Assembly: GCF_000317895.1 (NCBI RefSeq)
Contig: NC_019567.1
Location: 2,790,001-2,854,000 of the forward strand
Direction of reading: 5' to 3'
DNA length: 64,000 nucleotides
Source of the DNA: Bdellovibrio bacteriovorus str. Tiberius
GTDB lineage: Bacteria; Bdellovibrionota; Bdellovibrionia; Bdellovibrionales; Bdellovibrionaceae
Of the stretch, positions 1-6,795 are shown piece after piece. Under the pieces are notes generated by a model, which worked only from the letters and a program-made list of their open reading frames with translations, ran no database searches and was not told the DNA's origin. Every line of letters starts with the position of its first letter. The first letter of the stretch is position 1. The translations under genes and the position numbers were made by a program.

Positions 1-45
1 CAGACGACGGCGACCGCCCCAAGGACTTAAGCTTCGCATAGGCAT
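1..45 (-). CDS. Start of an unidentified minus-strand gene, cut by the window edge
   Basis: On the minus strand an AGGAGG ribosome binding site (positions 51-56) is followed five bases later by an ATG, and an in-frame ATG lies six bases further on. The visible start reads MPMRSLSPWGGRRRL and stays open to the window edge. Only 15 residues are visible. The start MRSLxPW is reminiscent of Hsp20-family small heat-shock proteins, but this is too little to name it. The gene would be transcribed leftwards, after the terminator of the EF-hand gene to its right. Confidence 0.5.
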   Translation of the reverse strand, partial: MPMRSLSPWGGRRRL

Positions 46-128
46 GGCATCCTCCTTATTGAGATGCCTTAAACCTAAAAACACCGCGCTAAAGCGTCAA
101 GAATGCACAAGGGTCAGTGTCAAAAGTA

Positions 129-162
129 AAAAGCCGGAGTGCTATCACACACTCCGGCTTTT
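129..162 (-). terminator. Rho-independent terminator after the prepilin operon
   Basis: A 13-base stem (129-141 with 150-162) around GCCGGAGTG is followed, on the minus strand, by a T-rich stretch. It lies 24 bases past the stop of the EF-hand gene, so it closes the 5603-186 operon. Confidence 0.85.
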
Positions 163-185
163 CGGTTTAAATTTTCAATTAAGAC

Positions 186-1340
186 TTACTTCATTTTTGG
201 CGAGAACCAAAGATCGATCACACGACCTTCTTTCTTTTTGCCTTTTTCAACAAAGACGAAGGTGCTCTTCTCTCGGATCTGAGCACGGTCCGCAATACCG
301 CTCACGGCGGAATCATCATATTTCAATGACACGGATTCAATGCGGGACTTCAGTGGTACAAGCTCACCTTTTTGCACTTTGCCATCGCCGTTTTTATCAA
401 ACCACAGCTGAAGCTTTGCAAAGTCCTTGTCGTTCTTGTCGATCACATTGTCTTTGTTCGAATCAAATTCGCGCAAAGCCTCGAAACCATTTTTGAACTT
501 GTCACCCTGATTACCGAATAGTTCGTCCTCAGTCGTGATCTGACCATCACCATTGCGGTCCACGGCAATGAAGGCACCTGGCGCACCAGCTTCAGGCCAC
601 ATTGTTTTGCCCGTTGGATTCAATGGGAAGTCGGTCACCGCTGTGAAGTTTGGCATCTTGTCATCGAAGAACACCATTAGTGGTGAGAAGTAACCGCCGC
701 AATAGCCGTTTTCGCCCGGGAAGAAGGCCGATACGCTGTACTGCTTCCCATCTTTGGAGTTACTGGTGTAAACAGACGCGGAAAGCGCTCCGTTATAACC
801 CATGTATTCCCCACCCTGCTTTTGGCCCGGCGCAAACACCTGGTCAAAGCTGACGGCTTCAAGCTTGGCTTCAAAGTCATTCGAGATATTACCCTCTTCA
901 TCCACTGTCGTGGTGAAATTCACCGGCAAGACTACACGCACGCTGTTACCAGCATACTGAGCCTTTACCCCGGCAGTGACATCTGAAATCTGAGTCACTT
1001 GCGCATCGTTACCTGCTTGGGTCACGACATTGGCCGGATATTTCACGGTGTAAGTTTTAAGTGCGCCCTTTTCCCGCAAGGTCAGCTTTACTGACACGCT
1101 GGAAACCGGCGAAAGCGGATTGGAAACGTGTCTTAAGTTAGTACCAAAACACGTGTTGGAGATATTCACAGTGATTCCATCAACCGAAGCCCTGGCGGCC
1201 TGGCCGGAAAGAACAACCCCTTGAAAACCTGCTGAGCCCCCGGCTCCCGAATTCACGGCTGCAGGCTGCTGTTCAGTCTGTGCATTCGCAGTGGATGACA
1301 CCACCATGGCTGTTGCACAAGCCCATCTTAACCAAAACAT
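186..1340 (-). CDS. Secreted EF-hand calcium-binding protein, last gene of the prepilin operon
   Basis: A 384-residue protein of unknown specific function. The N-terminus (about residues 1-20, ending in Ala-Asn-Ala) looks like a Sec signal peptide. The C-terminal third carries three EF-hand-like loops: DRNGDGQITTEDE near residue 258, DSNKDNVIDKNDKD near 290 and DKNGDGKVQKGE near 313. The first and third keep the Asp/Asn/Asp/Gly spacing expected for Ca2+ binding. The region before them (about 40-250) is beta-rich in appearance and not recognised. The gene starts 26 bases after the prepilin at 1367-2347 ends, on the same strand, so it is probably co-transcribed. Inference: an extracellular or periplasmic partner, or a calcium-stabilised cap, of the pilus-like structure made by this operon. 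Calcium-binding loops are known in pilus-tip proteins such as PilY1, but no PilY1 homology is visible. Confidence 0.75.
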   Translation of the reverse strand: MFWLRWACATAMVVSSTANAQTEQQPAAVNSGAGGSAGFQGVVLSGQAARASVDGITVNISNTCFGTNLRHVSNPLSPVSSVSVKLTLREKGALKTYTVKYPANVVTQAGNDAQVTQISDVTAGVKAQYAGNSVRVVLPVNFTTTVDEEGNISNDFEAKLEAVSFDQVFAPGQKQGGEYMGYNGALSASVYTSNSKDGKQYSVSAFFPGENGYCGGYFSPLMVFFDDKMPNFTAVTDFPLNPTGKTMWPEAGAPGAFIAVDRNGDGQITTEDELFGNQGDKFKNGFEALREFDSNKDNVIDKNDKDFAKLQLWFDKNGDGKVQKGELVPLKSRIESVSLKYDDSAVSGIADRAQIREKSTFVFVEKGKKKEGRVIDLWFSPKMK

Positions 1341-1366
1341 ACAAGCCCCCTTTTGGTTTCCCCTTT

Positions 1367-2347
1367 TTATTTCTTATCATTGCGCACGATCTTGAAATAA
1401 ATCAAAGCATCGTGTGCACTCTTTCTGGAAAACTCCACTTTCGCAACATCCGATGCGAAGAGCTGTCCAGGGCCAAACTGCCTACCGGTATACATCGACC
1501 GATAAACATTGACCTGTCCCCCTTTGGTATCCTTCTGTAGATAATACTTGATAATACTGACAACTTTCAAGCGCACCAACGGGGCTGCCCCCCCCATAGG
1601 CGGTATATCCCTTAAGAACTTATCTTCATCCCCGATTGTCTCACTTGGATACATCGGATTTGTCGTGTTGACGAAGCCCGGAATATTTAAAGCCAACAAA
1701 CGTGTGGCGCCCGGCGCCTGCACACTGCCCAGGAAAATCGGCGATCTTGCCGGCTTGCTGTAATCCGGACCCGAGGCCGTCATCTGACGAACCATAGTGG
1801 GAGTATCCAGCATCAGCACATTTCCGACTTGCCAGTAGCGACCCAGCCCCTGAGGATCCGAGAACTGCACTATGCTGTCTTTATTCAATGAAACAAACGT
1901 CAAAGAGGCCGCAACAAAAGGGTCCCCCGGTGCATTTCCAATTTGATAGGCATTCGACGGCGCATACATCATCGAACCGCCCATTTTTTCATTGGTCGCG
2001 ATAAAGATAAATTCATTGCGGCGGCCCGCTTCCAGAGTCAATTTTCTGGCAGCATTATCCACCGAGGATTGCGTCACATCCGCCACATAGTCAAAGAACT
2101 GACGGCCGTTATCATCGGTGATGATAACATTATTGAATGACGGCTCAGAGTACTTTAAGTCCCGCAGGATCATACGCTCTGCCAGGATGTTATCGACTTT
2201 GTCTTCGATCTCGTTGGTGATTTCTTTTTTGGTCTTTGCAGTGAATACAAAGAAAGAGGCCGCGACCATCCCCATGATCCCCATCAGGGCCACGCCGACA
2301 ATCATCTCTGCTAAAGTTAAACCGCGATTATTCTTGATTATCATCAT
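1367..2347 (-). CDS. Prepilin-type protein with class III-like N-terminus (PilW/GspJ-like)
   Basis: A 326-residue protein with a short basic leader (MMIIKNNRG) followed by LTLAEMIVGVALMGIMGMVA, a typical prepilin peptidase site. Cleavage would follow the Gly, and Glu is at mature position 5. One hydrophobic helix of about 20 residues follows, then a globular domain. The length exceeds a normal major pilin and fits a PilW- or GspJ-like minor (pseudo)pilin. Its start overlaps the stop of the upstream prepilin gene by 4 bases (2344-2347), which indicates translational coupling. The exact class, type II secretion or type IV pilus, cannot be decided from the window because no assembly ATPase or platform gene is present. 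Confidence 0.85.
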   Translation of the reverse strand: MMIIKNNRGLTLAEMIVGVALMGIMGMVAASFFVFTAKTKKEITNEIEDKVDNILAERMILRDLKYSEPSFNNVIITDDNGRQFFDYVADVTQSSVDNAARKLTLEAGRRNEFIFIATNEKMGGSMMYAPSNAYQIGNAPGDPFVAASLTFVSLNKDSIVQFSDPQGLGRYWQVGNVLMLDTPTMVRQMTASGPDYSKPARSPIFLGSVQAPGATRLLALNIPGFVNTTNPMYPSETIGDEDKFLRDIPPMGGAAPLVRLKVVSIIKYYLQKDTKGGQVNVYRSMYTGRQFGPGQLFASDVAKVEFSRKSAHDALIYFKIVRNDKK

Positions 2348-2832
2348 TGTGAGTTCACCACGAATTGATAGTCCACATAGCCATATGACTTGGCATCACC
2401 GGCCATTGCGGCTTTTTCACCCTGCGCCCAGTCCCGATGGGTCAAACGCACCGTCACCAGATAAAGCCCCTTCATGCCGGGATAGGCCTGAATCACAAAA
2501 CCATAGCGACCCGGGCAACCCGGGCATTCTTTTGCGGTAGACATCATCCCGTTACCCCACGCCATTGGCAGGTCGCCGGGATTCAAGGCGTTTTCACGCT
2601 CTTTGTCGGTGGTGAAATAGTTGATCTGATACATACGCACATTCGGACGGATGTTTTCGATCACGTCGTTGATTTGTTTGTACAGCGAGTTCTTGGTACC
2701 ACTGTCCATGGCGACCTTTTTCATGCTCAGGATCCCTGAGATAAAGAAGGACCCCACCAGCGTGATCATCGCCAGTCCCAGCAGGACTTCCAAAATGGAC
2801 ATACCCTTTTGGTTTGATGCTAATTTCATCAT
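2344..2832 (-). CDS. Prepilin-type minor pilin/pseudopilin (PilV/GspI-like)
   Basis: A 162-residue protein. Its leader MMKLASNQKG is followed by MSILEVLLGLAMITLVGSFF, a canonical prepilin peptidase site with Glu5 and a hydrophobic helix. The globular part is small and contains a CPGCPG motif (two cysteines) in the middle. Size and position between two larger prepilin genes suggest a PilV- or GspI-like subunit. It overlaps the upstream gene by 4 bases and the downstream gene by 4 bases. Processing by a PilD-type peptidase at the inner membrane is expected from family knowledge. Confidence 0.82.
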   Translation of the reverse strand: MMKLASNQKGMSILEVLLGLAMITLVGSFFISGILSMKKVAMDSGTKNSLYKQINDVIENIRPNVRMYQINYFTTDKERENALNPGDLPMAWGNGMMSTAKECPGCPGRYGFVIQAYPGMKGLYLVTVRLTHRDWAQGEKAAMAGDAKSYGYVDYQFVVNSQ

Positions 2833-5603
2833 ATGCCGGACTCCCTGGAGACTTCGAGAACGTAGAATCTCATCAGACGGTTTTTACACATCGTCGAGTT
2901 GCTGTTGTTGATCAGACCGCAGTCCGGATCCACCGCTGTCCAGCGGAAAGGATCGGCTTTTGCGCGCAACGAAATCGAATTACATTTATAAAGATTCGAG
3001 ACGTCACGCATGCTTGGATATGGATGCCATACCGGATAGCGATTGATAGTCGTGCAATCCTGAGCATTCAAACCTTTCAAAATCCCCGCTTGTCGAAGCT
3101 CGAAGGTCGCCATCGGATGATAGATGGTGCTCCAGCGAATACCGGCTTTATACGCCTGCTCGTCCACCTCAATGCCTTGAGAAACAATGATGCTTCCAAT
3201 AATTCTTAAAGGAGCCGAACGGCTTCGGATCTCAAGTTTTTCACAGTTCAGGAATCCAGAAACCAGATTCGCTGATGATTCGATAATGCAGGTTTTTGCC
3301 ATGGACACGACATGGAAGACCGCCGTGCCTGAACCGCCTGCAGGTGCATACGCATTACCGGCATTGAGGATCAGATCTTTGCGATCATCATACTTGTTGG
3401 TGAAGGACCAGGAATGCTTGGAATTTGGAGCAAAAGATTTAGACCAGTCCGTTCCGGCGAAAGCCGACGTGTTGGTTCCCAAAGTCTTACAAGCCAGATC
3501 CAGATTCACAAATGGATCTTCTCCGTCCGGCAGACCGCCTTTGGACTGCCCGCGAGAGTCCAACAACGTTTGCGACACATCAAAGCCGCCACCGTCAGGC
3601 CTGAATACCAAGGCCCCACGGTTGTTATTGGACCACGGACGCATGGAATAACCTTTATAATAAGCCACATCAAAGGCCTCAAATTCAAAGGACACCGGAA
3701 CACGCTCGCCATTGGAATTCACCAGGGCGTTGCTGTTTTCAAATTTGATTTCCAGGTCTTTGAACGAAGCATTGGTGTTTTCCGGGTTGTCCCCTGCTTT
3801 CACCGGATTCTTCATGGTGATATTTATTTTCGGCTGAATACCCATGTTCGCACGAACTTCACTCAAGTCACCGCGCAACGTGGAAACACGCTTTTCAGAA
3901 TTTTCCACCTGCTGTTCCAGACGGTTTTTATTGGCTTCTGCATTTCGCAGGTCATTTTGCGCATTGTTCAGGGCATATCGCGCATTTGCCACCCTGCCCG
4001 GATCAGCAGGTACACGGTTGCGCGCACGTTCCAGATCATCTTCAGCCTCGTTCACATCACGACGAGCTCTTTCCACAGCACGGGCGGCCTGATTCAGGTC
4101 GCGGCGGGCATCATCCAAGTCGCCTTCAGCATTACTCAACTGACGCTCGATGCTCTTTTCCAATGGACGCAGGTCAATTTTAGGCTCCAGGGTGACAGTT
4201 CCGTCCAAAGGAACTTCCCCTTCAACCTCAAGGTTACCAAATCTCATGGTGAACTTACTGACCGGAGTCGCACGACTTGTCAGACCCCAATCCTTAAGCA
4301 AATCACGAGAGAAGAAGTTTTTCACAGATGGTTGATCGACTTCCTTGGTCTGGGGATTGAACAAGTTACCGTCTGTCAAAGCCAGACGGTAATTATACTT
4401 GCCGCCACTCTTACTAAGCAGCGCCCCCGTCAACTGACTGTTCTCTGTCGTAGTTAATTTATACTTACGATCTTCGTGACGTTTACAAAGGGCCATCAAA
4501 TTCACACTTGGATTGCCCGAACCAGTCGCATAGCCCGACAGATAGTCCAAGCCCAGATCACGCTCCCCGTCCACTTCCACACCTTTTTGGAAACCGCCAA
4601 ATTGACGGATATTGGACCAGAACTGATCGACTTGATTCCCTGCAGAACGCGGACGGAACTCAACGTTTTCACGTTTGATCGGGCCATAGCCCAGAATGAC
4701 TTTGTCTTTGAAAGTGACTGGCGTATAGACCGTGTCCCCTTCAGCAACGTCCACCGCCAAATCCGGAGCTTTTGGCAAATGAATCGCACCATTCACAAAC
4801 ACAGGGGACTCGAAAGTCAGACCGGGATATTTGATCGTTTGTTCACGGGAACCATGTTGTTTAAAGTAAGCGCCACCGACCCCAAGATCGGATGCGGATT
4901 CTTTGTCCAGGCGCAGGTCACCTGCCACTAGCAGAGCAAAACTTCCCACTTCGCGCGGGTACACGCCGACAAAGGATGTTGTTTCAAGCTTGCTGGATCC
5001 GACTTCAATGATCTTTTTCTGCTTGTCACGAAGACTGACGACAACTTTCAGATAGACCTCGCGGCCGTACTCAGGAATGGCGGCACGCACGTCACGTGTG
5101 ATATTGATTTGAATGAATTCAACCGTGTAACCCTTCAAGTCAGCCACGATCTTATAAACCGGGTGCATCGTCGAGAAACTTGAAATATTAATCGTCTGAC
5201 TAATACCCTCTTTCAACGGCACTTTTTCCGGGTTGGCGATACCGATCGCCCGCAGGAAGTCCACGGACTCCTGCTTCATCAGCAGACGCTCCACCGAACG
5301 TGGGTGACTGAGGATCTCAACAGCTTTCGGAGGCGTGCTGGCCCCGCAGCTTTCCTGCATCCAGGACTCAGAAAAACACCAGCGCTGACGAATACCGAAA
5401 AGCGTGTAATCGACCATCGAATGCAACGCCAAACGTGCGGTGATGATGGATGCGGTCTTGGTCACCTGACTGCGGTGTTTGATAACGGTAGGAGAAAGGA
5501 AGTAAATCATCACGCCGACAACGCCAACAGCCACAAGGGCTTGGACGAAGGCACTTCCTCGATTATTTGAGACTGTACGTCCCTTTGATCTGCAAGATTT
5601 CAC
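2829..5603 (-). CDS. Very large prepilin-like protein with coiled coil; candidate tip subunit
   Basis: A 924-residue protein whose N-terminus has a basic leader, the sequence NNRG|SAFVQALVAVGVVGVMIYFL and one hydrophobic helix, so it looks like a prepilin. Mature position 5 is Gln rather than the usual Glu. In type II secretion the tip pseudopilin GspK is the one that typically lacks Glu5 and is also the largest. Residues about 480-586 form a strongly charged heptad-like coiled coil, rich in Asp-Leu-Asp-Asp-Ala-Arg patterns. Large beta-rich regions flank it. It is the first gene of a four-gene operon with two Glu5 prepilins and an EF-hand protein. Proposed role: extracellular tip or adhesin-bearing subunit of a pilus-like fibre. 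No known enzyme motif is visible. Confidence 0.72.
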   Translation of the reverse strand: MKSCRSKGRTVSNNRGSAFVQALVAVGVVGVMIYFLSPTVIKHRSQVTKTASIITARLALHSMVDYTLFGIRQRWCFSESWMQESCGASTPPKAVEILSHPRSVERLLMKQESVDFLRAIGIANPEKVPLKEGISQTINISSFSTMHPVYKIVADLKGYTVEFIQINITRDVRAAIPEYGREVYLKVVVSLRDKQKKIIEVGSSKLETTSFVGVYPREVGSFALLVAGDLRLDKESASDLGVGGAYFKQHGSREQTIKYPGLTFESPVFVNGAIHLPKAPDLAVDVAEGDTVYTPVTFKDKVILGYGPIKRENVEFRPRSAGNQVDQFWSNIRQFGGFQKGVEVDGERDLGLDYLSGYATGSGNPSVNLMALCKRHEDRKYKLTTTENSQLTGALLSKSGGKYNYRLALTDGNLFNPQTKEVDQPSVKNFFSRDLLKDWGLTSRATPVSKFTMRFGNLEVEGEVPLDGTVTLEPKIDLRPLEKSIERQLSNAEGDLDDARRDLNQAARAVERARRDVNEAEDDLERARNRVPADPGRVANARYALNNAQNDLRNAEANKNRLEQQVENSEKRVSTLRGDLSEVRANMGIQPKINITMKNPVKAGDNPENTNASFKDLEIKFENSNALVNSNGERVPVSFEFEAFDVAYYKGYSMRPWSNNNRGALVFRPDGGGFDVSQTLLDSRGQSKGGLPDGEDPFVNLDLACKTLGTNTSAFAGTDWSKSFAPNSKHSWSFTNKYDDRKDLILNAGNAYAPAGGSGTAVFHVVSMAKTCIIESSANLVSGFLNCEKLEIRSRSAPLRIIGSIIVSQGIEVDEQAYKAGIRWSTIYHPMATFELRQAGILKGLNAQDCTTINRYPVWHPYPSMRDVSNLYKCNSISLRAKADPFRWTAVDPDCGLINNSNSTMCKNRLMRFYVLEVSRESGI

Positions 5604-5741
5604 GGTGGTTTCTCCCTGTATCTTGTATCGACATTTATCGTATCAAACTTAAGATTTCAGAGTGTGGAACGACCCGTTTCAGAGCAGGTGGTGTCTCAGA
5701 TCAAAACGGTTTTTGTATCAATTTTAGCTTGTTTACATAAA
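5604..5741 (-). promoter_or_regulatory. Upstream region of the prepilin operon
   Basis: This 138-base stretch between the start of the prepilin operon and the gpmA terminator must hold the operon promoter, since gpmA is closed by its own terminator. I see AT-rich segments but no promoter boxes I would defend. Confidence 0.4.
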
Positions 5742-5775
5742 AAAAAGCCCACGACCGGAAGGTAGTGGGCTTTTT
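5742..5775 (-). terminator. Terminator of gpmA
   Basis: An 11-base stem, AAAAAGCCCAC with GTGGGCTTTTT, encloses a 12-base loop. On the minus strand it is followed by a run of T, 22 bases past the gpmA stop. Confidence 0.88.
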
Positions 5776-5797
5776 GATGAAATTTTCAATGTAAGGC

Positions 5798-6544
5798 TTA
5801 CTTCGCCTTACCCTGGTTGGCCACGGCCTCGATAGCGGCTTTGACCTCGTCCGGATCGCCGATGAACTCCTTTTTCAGGACCTTCAAATTTGCGTCCAAT
5901 TCATACATCATCGGGATCCCGGTCGGCATATTGACGCCCATGATCTCATCCGGGGTCATCCCCTCCAAATGCTGCATCAAGGCGCGCAAACTGTTCCCAT
6001 GAGCCACGATGAGCACTTTTTTGCCTGATTTTACAGCAGGTGCAATGGTGCCATCCCACAGCGGCAGGAATCTGGCCACAGTGTCTTTCAAAGATTCGTT
6101 GCTAGGCAAAAGTTTAGCGTCGACGTTTTTGTAACGAGGATCGTGGGAAGGATGACGAGGGTCGCTCACTTCCATTGGAGGTGGCGGAGTGTCGTAACTA
6201 CGGCGCCAGATCTTCACCTGCTCCTCGCCATGACGAGCCGCAGTCTCGGCTTTGTTCAATCCCTGAAGGGCTCCGTAGTGTCTTTCGTTCAAACGCCAGT
6301 CTTTGTGGACTGGAAGCCACACCTGATCCACTTCATCCAAGACGAAATTCAGAGTTTTAATCGCTCTTTTCAACACGCTTGTATATGCAACGTCGAAACT
6401 GAAGCCTTTTTCACGAAGAGCTTTGCCACCCTTTAGAGCTTCCGCTCGACCTTTTTCAGAAAGATCTACGTCCTGCCAGCCAGTGAAGCGATTTTCCTGG
6501 TTCCACACACTTTCGCCGTGTCGAATTAGCACCAACTTATACAC
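5798..6544 (-). CDS. gpmA: 2,3-bisphosphoglycerate-dependent phosphoglycerate mutase
   Basis: Interconverts 3- and 2-phosphoglycerate in glycolysis and gluconeogenesis, in the cytoplasm. The 248-residue length matches the dPGM family. The N-terminal [10 protein letters not shown] motif supplies the phosphorylated His (His9). The [25 protein letters not shown] and [12 protein letters not shown] motifs are all present and complete. Translation starts at a GTG (6542-6544), preceded by an AAGGAG ribosome binding site. It is a single-gene unit with its own terminator, divergent from sucA across a 251-base region. Identification is firm. Confidence 0.96.
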   Translation of the reverse strand: MYKLVLIRHGESVWNQENRFTGWQDVDLSEKGRAEALKGGKALREKGFSFDVAYTSVLKRAIKTLNFVLDEVDQVWLPVHKDWRLNERHYGALQGLNKAETAARHGEEQVKIWRRSYDTPPPPMEVSDPRHPSHDPRYKNVDAKLLPSNESLKDTVARFLPLWDGTIAPAVKSGKKVLIVAHGNSLRALMQHLEGMTPDEIMGVNMPTGIPMMYELDANLKVLKKEFIGDPDEVKAAIEAVANQGKAK

Positions 6545-6795
6545 GCTTAAACTCCTTCATTTTGGATGGAAAAAGAGCTATCATGACAGCGTTTTAAATA
6601 ACATCAATAGCTTGGCGTTTTGCTACGCATTAAGACGTGTCAAACCCCCGAGTTTTTGAAAAATTAGCACGAGCTAGCGGGTTCTAAAACAAGCTATATC
6701 AAGGCACGAGGAGGAAGGCGTACTCCCCGTACGTCGACGACGAGAAACGCAGAGATAGCTTGTTTTAGAACCCGCTCAACAATTGAGGTTTAATC
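6545..6795. promoter_or_regulatory. Divergent gpmA / sucA promoter region
   Basis: This 251-base stretch lies between two divergent central-metabolism genes and must contain both promoters. Its sucA-proximal part is occupied by a long perfect inverted repeat (annotated separately). The sucA ribosome binding site is the TTGAGG just before the GTG start. No operator could be assigned. Confidence 0.5.
6675..6775. repeat. Perfect 22-base inverted repeat upstream of sucA
   Basis: Arms 6675-6696 and 6754-6775 are exact reverse complements over 22 bases (arm 1 begins AGCGGGTTCTAAAACAAG). The 57-base spacer itself contains a small hairpin, CGTAC-TCCCC-GTACG (about 6718-6732). The element ends 20 bases before the sucA start codon, so it could fold in the mRNA leader. 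There is no T-run for a simple terminator. It could be a regulatory leader or an interspersed palindromic element. Confidence 0.9.

Noticed and set aside
3414-4457. 347-codon plus-strand frame inside the giant prepilin-like gene
   Set aside because: Antisense shadow; no ribosome binding site or domain, while the minus-strand gene fits an operon with overlaps.
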